Source: Nemertoderma westbladi (taxonomy: Eukaryota; Xenacoelomorpha; Nemertodermatida; Nemertodermatidae). Taken from it: a stretch of 41,870 nt of DNA. The stretch covers positions 1-41,870 of the forward strand of contig JAUCBJ010007989.1 in the NCBI GenBank assembly GCA_032718475.1, read 5' to 3'. Below, piece by piece: positions 1-7,806 of this stretch (positions are counted from its first letter, which is position 1; every line of letters begins with the position of its first letter). The notes under the pieces were generated by a model, which made no database searches, was not told the DNA's origin, and saw only the letters and a program-made list of their open reading frames with translations. Both the position numbers and the translations under genes were made by a program.

Positions 1-52
1 AACTGGTAACAACATCTAAAATTGTTACTAACACGAATCATTTTGCTGTGAT

Positions 53-71
53 GGGGGGGGGGGGGGGGGGG
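53..71. repeat. Poly-G run (19 G)
   Basis: An uninterrupted run of 19 G directly abuts the 17-bp minisatellite that follows. It is one of seven G/C homopolymers of 14 or more bases in this window. Confidence 0.95.
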
Positions 72-270
72 TAACAGGAATGGGAGTGTAACAGGAATGG
101 GAGTGTAACAGGAATGGGAGTGTAACAGGAATGGGAGTGTAACAGGAATGGAAGTGTAACAGGAATGGGAGTGTAACAGGAATGGGAGTGTAACAGGAAT
201 GGGAGTGTAACAGGAATGGAAGTGTAACAGGAATGGGAGTGTAACAGGAATGGGGTGTAATAGGAATCAC
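71..270. repeat. 17-bp minisatellite, about 11 copies
   Basis: The unit GTAACAGGAATGGGAGT recurs every 17 bp from 71 to 256, followed by a degenerate partial copy. Copies differ mainly by GGGAG versus GGAAG. Long open frames on the minus strand here are a by-product of the repeat, since 17 is not a multiple of three and every frame lacks stops. I see no gene. Confidence 0.95.
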
Positions 271-475
271 TATCTGGGACGAGAGGAGGTAACAGCACTG
301 GGGGGTAACAGGACAGTACGACAGTATTAAATACTTGAAAAATATCAAATGTGTGAAATATTGTGAACAAGATGTTCCTTTGAAGCACAACCGTGGTTAC
401 TGTTAGAACAACTCATAACAAATTACTAGAAAAAAACATATAAAACCTGGCGAGCAAAACTAACCGAGTATGGTA

Positions 476-808
476 CCCTGAGCGGCCAGTTTTGTATTTT
501 TTTTCGATTCCCCGACTTTTGCAAACTCGTTTGAACAACTTTACAAAACTCGGGAAAACAAATCTAATTGGCTGGAGTGGTTTCTATAACAATAAACACC
601 CAATCATGTTTGTTTCCCCGACATTTGCAAACTCGTTCGAACGAGTTGGCAAAAGTCGGGGAAACAAAAGACTTGATTGGGTGTTTGTTGTTATAGCAAC
701 CACTCCAGCCAATTAGATTTGTTTTCCCGAGTTTAGTAAAGTCGTTCGAACAAGTTTGCAAAAGTCCGAGGAACAGTTAATAAGATTACAAAACTGGCCG
801 CCCAGGGT
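476..808. mobile_element. Foldback/MITE-like element
   Basis: The segment folds back on itself almost end to end. Outer arms CCCTGAGCGGCCAGTTTT (from 476) and the complement ending CAGGG (to about 807) are followed by long inner arms. The centre is the 16-bp palindrome ACTCGTTCGAACGAGT at 631-646. Arms contain matching stretches such as the ones at 568-600 and 675-720. No transposase is encoded, and no convincing target-site duplication was found. Small open frames here are shadows of the inverted repeat. A non-autonomous DNA transposon is the simplest reading. Confidence 0.7.
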
Positions 809-890
809 CAGGGCCACCATAATAGAGAATTACCGCCCGAGCTACATACATAATGTTAATAAACCTCATAACCAACGGCTGTATTTCCAA

Positions 891-937
891 GAATATATTA
901 CACAGTATGGCACAGTGCCATACTGTGTAATATATTC
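891..937. repeat. Perfect 47-nt hairpin
   Basis: A 23-bp perfect inverted repeat flanks a single central base. The left arm starts GAATATATTACACAGTATGG and the right arm ends with its exact complement. It could be a small foldback remnant or a cruciform-prone site. There is no gene nearby. Confidence 0.9.
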
Positions 938-1017
938 AATTTTTAGCACATGTTTAAATTTCAAAACCCAGTATCTCATCTAGCTATATAGAAAATACAT
1001 ATAAAAATTATGTATAA

Positions 1018-1194
1018 CAAAACCCAGTATCTCCAAAAATTGTATGTCAAAACCTGACTATGCCCCATTTTATGAGCAATTGGTAAATTCCGGAAAACAA
1101 ATTAATATTTTTGACAACGTGGGTAATTTAACCAATAGCTTAACTAGGTACTGGAAAGAGGTTTTGTGGGAATTCATTTGTGGGAACATCAATC
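1018..1194 (+). repeat. Dispersed repeat, copy 1
   Basis: This ~177-bp segment starts with CAAAACCCAGTATCTCC and is related along its whole length to 1919-2104. Shared landmarks in order are the AAAACCC word, a TATGCC(C/T)CATTT(T/C)ATGAGCAA segment, TTAACCAATRGCTT, and AACATCAATC near the end. It is non-coding and probably a decayed repeat family member. Confidence 0.7.
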
Positions 1195-1509
1195 CATGTG
1201 TTAAAGTGGTGTGACAGTTCTACAAATTAATACTGATCGAGATACTGGGTTTTGTAATGAATATATTGTCTATTTTAAGAACATAATATTGTCTATTTTA
1301 AGAACATAATTTATAATTCAAAACACAGTATATTTCTTATGTTATATATAAAAAAACAACAACTAACAGCTAACAAACATGTAATATATTTCACATATTG
1401 TGAATTTATTTTTGTCAGCTATTGCAGCCTTGTACCACCGGGTCCGGTCTTTAGTTTACATTCAGTGTCTTTTTCCATTCACTTTAAACTGCCCGTCCGT
1501 AGTTTATCA

Positions 1510-1527
1510 CCCCCCCCCCCCCCCCCC
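1510..1527. repeat. Poly-C run (18 C)
   Basis: Eighteen consecutive C in otherwise AT-rich sequence. The stretch from 1195 to 1600 contains no gene that I can see, only two further words of the CAAAACCCAGTATC family at 1234-1250 and 1319-1331. Confidence 0.95.
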
Positions 1528-1601
1528 TAATTTGAATATATGAGGCGTGAGTATTACGGACATTTCCGACCCATGAAAATTTCATTAGACCCTTTGAATG
1601 G

Positions 1602-1646
1602 GTCGGAATTGTCCGGATCGCAATTGTCCGGGTCGGAATTGTCCTA
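1602..1646 (+). repeat. 15-bp tandem repeat, 3 copies
   Basis: Three units of GTCGGAATTGTCCGG, the middle one with ATCGC in place of GTCGG and the last ending TA, lie head to tail. Confidence 0.85.
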
Positions 1647-1672
1647 ACTTCGTGGGCTGGGCATGCATTATG

Positions 1673-1789
1673 TACCGAAGGGAAAACAACACCTTGTGGG
1701 GGTGCAACATGTACTGAAGGGAAAACAACACCTTGTGGGGGTGCAACATGTACCGAAGGGAAAACAACAGCTTGCATGGATGAACAATG
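1673..1789 (+). repeat. 39-bp minisatellite, 3 copies
   Basis: Three head-to-tail 39-bp units begin TACCGAAGGGAAAACAACA. Copies 1 and 2 differ at one base and copy 3 diverges in its second half. Minus-strand open frames across it come from the unit length being a multiple of three. Confidence 0.9.
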
Positions 1790-1918
1790 TCTTAAAAAGG
1801 TTCGATAATAATAATTGGTAATAAAAGGCTTAAATTAATTGAAACAAAGAAAGGTTTGCCAAAAGGTTTTGGTGAAGTTTTTTGGACTTTTTGGAGATAC
1901 TGGGTTTTGGCAAAAATC

Positions 1919-2104
1919 CAAAACCCAATATCTCCCAAAAGTTTCATATCAAAACCCAGTATCAACGACTATGCCTCATTTCATGAGCAATAATTAAATT
2001 CTGGTAAATTAGATTCCTGTTTTTTATTGGTTGGCTAAATTAACCAATGGCTTCCCTTGGTTCTGACAAATTTTGGGTTCATTTCATAGCTTTGAACATC
2101 AATC
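1919..2104 (+). repeat. Dispersed repeat, copy 2
   Basis: This is the diverged partner of 1018-1194, in the same orientation about 900 bp downstream. An inverted copy of its leading word (GGAGATACTGGGTTTTGGC) lies immediately upstream at about 1903, so the start of this copy is a short inverted repeat. Confidence 0.7.
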
Positions 2105-3112
2105 GCAGAAGGTCCAAAGTCTGTGAGTTTTTTTAGTGCGTTTTTCTCAAAATGAAAAATTTGGGGATACTGGGTGTTAGAATGAAAGGGCCGTACTGCG
2201 TACAATTTACCAAACCTAGCCGCTAGCCCTCCTAATAGACATCCTTTATGATTCTGAACTATAGTCAGTAAAGTCTGTATAGTCAGCATTGTACTATAGA
2301 ATTGAATGCAGGTGTCTTCTGAACTTATATTTTAAATCAATTATTAATGAAGAAATAGTCTTTAGCGCAAAAAAGCGCTTTTGGCCATTACAGTGCTATT
2401 TTGGGCCCGATTTTTAACATATTTGGCTTGGCTATTCTTAAACAACCCAGACGATGTTTAGAAGCACAAAAAATAATTTTCACCCAATTTTATAGTTACA
2501 GAGACACCAAAATGTAGTTTCCATTTTCCCCCCATTACAGTGTTAATGAATAAAAAAATTAAATTAAATATATATATTTGCAGAATTTTTAATTCAACAC
2601 TAAATGGAAAATGTCCTTCAAACAAATTTAAAATCAACTAACATAACTCCACTATTCCTACTCTATAACAACAGTCCATGCTACACTTAGTATTATAAGT
2701 ATATAATCTATGTTCTTTATAGTATATTAAGTAAACCAAACTGCACTTTTTAACTAAAATCACCAAAACTTGATAAAAACTTATAAAACCAATTCCAAAC
2801 AATAAAAGCTGCTTAAAACCAAATTCAAATTTTGCACTACGAAGCACTAAAATGTAAAACAACAAAAATAATAATTATAGTATTGTTGACATGCATTGAA
2901 AGATTATAAAAATTTTGGAAATAATAATAATTGTATTACAATGCTAGTATTACTATGTACACTATGCCAAAAGTAATATTTTGTAAACACGAATTATATT
3001 TATTTATTTATTTATCAAGCACCTTAAGTAAAAAACATTACCGGTATGTGTGTTACAGTAGTACCAAAGTATGTAAAAAACTAAAAAGCAACAAAACCTA
3101 GACGTTGGACGC
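2105..3112. other. AT-rich interval with no recognisable gene
   Basis: About 1 kb of AT-rich sequence. I see only short words, including a (TATT)n run near 3000-3015 and two loosely similar CCATTACAGTG words near 2383 and 2533. Open frames are short and have no recognisable motif. Confidence 0.6.
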
Positions 3113-3304
3113 AATCAGTGATCAGCTGACCCTGACAGCAGCCAGCTGATCGGTAGGTTTCGCCCCACAGCTGAAGGCATTCTCAGGAGGCCAAGCCAAG
3201 AAATGTACTGAATTTCATTTCTTGGCTTGGCCTCCTGAGAATGCCTTCAGCTGCGGGGCGAAACCTACCGATCAGCTGGCTGCTGTCAGCTGATCACTGA
3301 TTTG
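3113..3304. repeat. ~190-nt near-perfect inverted repeat
   Basis: Left arm 3113-3205 and right arm 3216-3304 are complementary nearly throughout, separated by a 10-nt loop. The left arm carries about 5 extra bases near 3130 and there is a single A/G difference in the CCCC(A/G)CAGCTG segment. A transcript of either strand would form a stem of roughly 87 bp. It is GC-richer than its AT-rich surroundings. It could be a young foldback element or the source of a long hairpin RNA, and no protein is encoded. Confidence 0.9.
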
Positions 3305-3789
3305 CGTAATGTGATGTAAAAAATAATGAAGAACAAATTTATAAAATAAAAAAAATTGTTCTAGAACTCTTTCATAAAATTGCCAAAACCTAGATAGTAT
3401 AAATAGTGTGAATGACCCTAAACATAATTTTAGTGCCGATCAAGGTAATTTATATCACTGAATGTTCGGGTCTAAATATTATAATTACAAATTGTAATAG
3501 GCCTAATGTTCCATTTAAAAATAACAATAATTTTCGTTATTGTTGGATATTAAATGAATAGTATCCAATTTTTTTAATATAATATATATTCTTAGATATA
3601 ATATATAATAACAAAACTGTATGAAAAGTCACACTTTTTAAATTTTACACATTTTACTTTCAGTATGCAGTATGTCAACCGCAAGAATAAGCAGTTTTAT
3701 GTAAACACTGTAAAAGTGATGTTAAAAAAATACAACGTAAATAACTGTGATTAAATAAGCAACTTATTATTCATATTATGATGTTATTG
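3305..3789. other. AT-rich interval with no recognisable gene
   Basis: Nothing recognisable. It lies downstream of the RING gene on that gene's strand and probably includes intergenic sequence. Confidence 0.55.
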
Positions 3790-3795
3790 TTTATT
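3790..3795 (-). promoter_or_regulatory. Candidate poly(A) signal for the RING gene
   Basis: AATAAA on the minus strand, about 105 bases beyond the stop codon of the RING-H2 ORF. The spacing suits a short 3' UTR, but such hexamers are common in AT-rich DNA. Confidence 0.4.
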
Positions 3796-3899
3796 CATAA
3801 TATTATATGTTACCATACCAGTGTGGGAATATGTGTATTACACAGTTATAGGCCTAAACCGTTTGTTCCTGTCCCTAATAAATGTAACCAGTATTGGAG

Positions 3900-4391
3900 T
3901 TATATTGTGTGATGGTCGCGTAAACGACCGTAAACACATCTGGCTGTTTGCATAAAAGGGACACCAACTTCCTCCCCAGAGTCCCCCCAATTACGCACCA
4001 TCACCATGGGCTCTCGCTCCTGGTGCTCTATCAAACACCGCACACACATCCCTGTGATTACCCACTCCTGTAGTCGGCATTGCAACTGGCCTTCCCTAAA
4101 GGTGAGAGACTCGGGTCCTGGCATCGGTAGATCGTACCGACAATATGGACACCAGTCGTTCTCCGTCAGCCATGGCTTCATGCAACCCTGGTGGAACACA
4201 TGCTCACAAGGCAACATAAACACCTCACTGTTGGAGTCTATCTCCCCGAGACACAGCTCACACACTCCAGATTCAACCTTGAGTCCGGTATTGAACCGAC
4301 GGAAATCCACTACTCCATCGCCCACACAATCCATGTTGAGGACGGCCAGCACGGACATCACATCGTTCATTTCACAAGGTTTAGACATCAT
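3900..4391 (-). CDS. RING-H2 finger protein, probable E3 ubiquitin ligase
   Basis: The 163-residue ORF has one clear domain, a C3H2C3 RING-H2 finger at residues 44-84. Its ligands are C44, C47, C62, H64, H67, C70, C81 and C84, with the usual W80 before the last cysteine pair. RING-H2 fingers recruit E2 enzymes and act as ubiquitin ligases. The N-terminal 40 residues and the C-terminal 75 (with an extra CxxC at 116-119) match nothing I recognise. No signal peptide or membrane segment is seen, so it may be a soluble ligase. The first ATG starts MMSKPC; the second Met is an equal candidate. The gene is intronless and unbroken, and the outer edge of a BEL LTR lies only 48 bp upstream of its start. 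It could be a retrocopy, or one exon of a longer gene. Confidence 0.7.
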   Translation of the reverse strand: MMSKPCEMNDVMSVLAVLNMDCVGDGVVDFRRFNTGLKVESGVCELCLGEIDSNSEVFMLPCEHVFHQGCMKPWLTENDWCPYCRYDLPMPGPESLTFREGQLQCRLQEWVITGMCVRCLIEHQEREPMVMVRNWGDSGEEVGVPFMQTARCVYGRLRDHHTI

Positions 4392-4439
4392 ATCCTTACA
4401 TTTTGAAATGGGAGGAACTTTATTTTGCTTTAAGTGTTT

Positions 4440-5628
4440 TGTAAAAGCTTTTGTGGGATAACTGATTCGTTTGCTTTGCTAACCAGTTCCCCCCAAGGCG
4501 CTGGAATACTCTAAAAGGGATCTCTAGCTCGAATAGTGCAAGCTACCGGCTGATTGGCTGATTTGCTGTATGAAGGGATCTGGGCTATGTTCGATCGTCC
4601 AACCAGCTTGGGAAGGTTGCCCCATAGCCCTGCTTTCTGTATCTGCCAATAGGATTTGAGTTGGTTTTGATTTTGACCTATCACAGATCTACTGAACTGA
4701 ATTTCCTATCTGTATGCTCATTCTCTGTGGTGAGTGAGATCTTTGTAGAATAGGGGTAGCTGGTATTCTTATAGTTATTGTTATCTTATGGTTTTTAGTG
4801 TTGTTGGTGATTCTAAGCCAGGAAGAACGGCTCTGCCTTACACTAGTAGGCTTAATTATAAGGACATATATCCGTTATCATAACAAAACTGACTGATTGT
4901 CACAACTCATGCAACTCAACATACCATACCTAATCAAACAACCTGTGCATACTTTTATATTGTTATACTGCTATTTACTGTCAGTTCTTCATAATATGGT
5001 TGATGAATTATTATATTTGGAATAACGATAAATAACCCCGAAACCCAATATTCGTGATATACCGAAGGTAAGAGAGAAAGGTTACATATAACGATTGTGA
5101 CTTATGTTAAAGTGGTTTGAAGTGAATCTAATGTTATTTGATAGACCTACATGATTCGGTCCGTGTTCCTTTTATATGTGACTAAAATCAGTGAAGATCG
5201 GCAGATTAGTGTGCAGTATTGTGCAGCATTGTGTATGAGTGAGACTGATAACGAAGCATTTCCTAAAGAATGCGCCATATATGTGAATTATAACTAAGCC
5301 ATATCGTTGTGAGTAGTTTAAGTCATAACTCTGTTTATATAGATAGAGCGCCACGTCCTAAAGGAACTGTTAATATTCCCGAAGGTGAATAATATTGTCA
5401 GAGATTATATAATACGATCAGTCGAATAATACAGTAGGCTTACCTAGCAATACGATTAAGCCGTCGAACCCAATCTCCCGGGTATATCCAGTGGGTGAAT
5501 GATCGCGCACAGATTGGTTTCGACTAGTGTAGTGAATCAAATACTTGTCATAGGCTAAAAGCGAATTATTATCTAGAAGACATCCTAATTTGGCGGGTTA
5601 AACTGCCAAAGGTCTGAAAGCGCGAACA
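4440..5628 (+). repeat. BEL element 5' LTR
   Basis: A 1189-bp repeat with TG...CA ends, matched by 15378-16537. The two differ mainly around 4725-4795 against 15661-15715, where one has lost or gained about 25 bp. It contains a short open frame that is also present in the other LTR but is shifted here, so I do not call it a gene. The LTR starts 48 bp from the ATG of the divergent RING-H2 gene. Confidence 0.85.
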
Positions 5629-5920
5629 ATAACGGATATTGCTTCTGTATTGCAGTAGGCAATAAAGCTGAAGTACCGGTACCGGCAACCGGTACCCAGT
5701 AGGCCTGACTACATAACCACCCGGACCGGTACCTACAGCAGTACAGGTACAGCAGTATTATTCGATTTTGATTATTATATACCAGTAGGTCTTAATAATT
5801 AATCGGGGACGCCTGGTTTTTATTGGGATTTTACTAGGCCTATTTCTGTCAGTTTTATTTGTTTGTAGGCCAGTATTGAACAGAAGGCGTGTAAGCCTGA
5901 TCATATTGTACAGACAATTT

Positions 5921-6484
5921 GTAGGCTGAGCTGTTGTCTGATTGTTGTTAAGTCTGAACGGATTGCAGTGTGTGTAGAGCATCTGTCCGATAAAGAACGG
6001 TTAGGAAGTAGGGGCAGCCAATGCTGTAAGGTAAACCCCCATCTAAAGAATAAGTCGTACTACTGAGTTAGAACGCATACTACCTAATCATTTCGGAGTC
6101 TGCATGTCCTGTAGTTTATTTAGGCTTGAGAGTAGTCTGCCATCGTTTAGTCTGTACTTTGTTTGTGTAGTCTGTACAGGTAGCGTATAATATTTATTTA
6201 GATAATTTGTAGGCTGGATAGTTGTCTGGCTGTTATTAGGTCTGAACGGATTGTAGTGTGTGTAGAGCCCCTGTCCGATAAAGAACGGTTAGGAAGTAGG
6301 GGCAGCCAATGCTGTAAGGTAAACCCCCATCTAAAGAATAAGTCGTACTACTGAGTTAGAACGCATACTACCTAATCATTTCGGAGTCTGCATATACCGT
6401 AGTTTGTTTAGGCTTGATAGTAGTCTGTCGGTATTTGGTCTGCATTTTGTTTGAGTAGTTTGTACGCGTAGCGTAATATTTATT
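5921..6484 (+). repeat. 288-bp tandem duplication with identical 123-nt core
   Basis: Copy 1 (5921-6208) and copy 2 (6209-6484) align at a constant offset of 288. The outer parts differ at roughly one base in five or six. The core, 5983-6105 against 6271-6393, is identical over all 123 positions. The core begins CTGTCCGATAAAGAACGG and ends CGGAGTCTGCAT, and has no ORF. The contrast between core and flanks suggests constraint on a structured RNA or packaging signal, or a gene-conversion tract. Confidence 0.9.
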
Positions 6485-7420
6485 ATTCAGAGTTTATGCG
6501 ATTATCCGCAACATTCATTCCCCAAGCTTGTTCCTACAATAATTGTGTTTGTTATACATACCGCTATAGTTAAATTAACCCCGGTACTACACGGGCTGCT
6601 TGGCATAGGTAAAGACTGGTGATTTTGTGCACCGGTCACTCCAGCAGATGCCGTGGTTCTTTTAGCTGTTCAAGTATATTTAACTACTGATTATATGTTA
6701 TACAAGTACTCGTACCTAATTTAGGGTTTAGTGTACAGTGCTTTCCGAAAGTAATTAGTGTAGACATTATATTTGTGTTGTAAAGTGGTTGATAGGCACG
6801 TTCGATTAGCTCTATTAACTTCTAGGTAGGAACACTCCGTGATACATAACGTAGTACCTATAGCGATACGGCTATAGGTCGTCAGGCGGTGGTATTTTCC
6901 TATCTGGACAACGCAGTGTATTTACTACTACTTATTATTTTCAAATACCGTAGTACCCTGTCCGTTGTAATAACCAGATTTCTAACCCTTTGTTAGGCTG
7001 GTTTGTAGACTTCTTGTAAAATTACCCTGAAAATTCGTATTTTGTGTTTTTGTAAATTTTTGTGTTTATTTAGAGATTGTAATCTCACCCGAATTGTACG
7101 TAATTTGTAGTATTAAGTAACTTAGGTAAATTAGCATTATTTGTTTTAGTGTCCTATAAGTAACACTTCACTGAAAGCGCACCGCTTTGTGTAGTGATTA
7201 CTCCCCAGAAATAATAACATTTATTTCAACATTGACAAAACCCATTAAAACGGGTATATATATATTATAAATCAAATCTAACGATTTATAAATCGTAGGC
7301 CTACCATACAACCATTAGGTCTCAATATCAGTTGGACTACTGCTCAAATAACGGTAATAAAGTAAGTAAAGTAACAAAGTAACCCTAAAATTCAGAAATT
7401 CAATTATTTAAAATAATTGA

Positions 7421-7690
7421 TATACCGGTATTTACGATAGGCCTATTATCTTTATTTCTATAAATCTAGGCTGAAATTATACCGGTACTTGTAATTAATT
7501 CTATTCCAGAATTATATATACTACAAATTGTAAGCTGTATACCGGTATTCCCGATAGGCCTATTATATATTTATATATATTTGTGCTAAAATTATACCGG
7601 TATTCTGTGATAAACCTAGTCTGTAATAATACTTATATAGCTATATATACTATAAGTATACCGGTATTCTAATATATTATATATATATAT
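7421..7690 (+). repeat. ~118-bp tandem repeat with TACCGGTA motifs
   Basis: Units start TATACCGGTA at 7421, 7538 and 7657, the last one partial. Each full unit also carries a second ATTATACCGGTA about 50 bp in and the word GATAGGCCTATTAT near its start. The copies are well diverged. They lie just upstream of the Gag ORF. Confidence 0.75.
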
Positions 7691-7806
7691 CACGCTCCAC
7701 TGAGTAGCAGTATCGGTAATTAATTATTAGGCTAACAGTGATACTGACTTACTAGACTTGCTTTAACTGTATTTATAGCCGTAGGCATTCAACTGTGTAA
7801 ACAAAC

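Larger units (their letters stand above)
5629..7806 (+). other. BEL element untranslated leader
   Basis: The 2.2 kb between the 5' LTR and the Gag ATG has no long ORF. It holds a 288-bp tandem duplication (5921-6484), a ~118-bp tandem repeat rich in TACCGGTA (7421-7690), and a cluster of overlapping CCGGTACC palindromes at 5675-5740. Such leaders normally carry packaging and dimerisation signals in LTR elements. Which part would do so here is not known. Confidence 0.6.

Noticed and set aside
71-256. CRISPR array
   Set aside because: The repeats are directly adjacent with no unique spacers, and the DNA is animal-like.
28-390. Two ~120-codon minus-strand open frames across the 17-bp minisatellite
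   Set aside because: They are translated repeat with no domain, and several frames are open at once because of the repeat.
4006-4461. 151-codon plus-strand ORF opposite the RING gene
   Set aside because: No recognisable motif. The minus strand holds all eight RING ligands, so this is a shadow.
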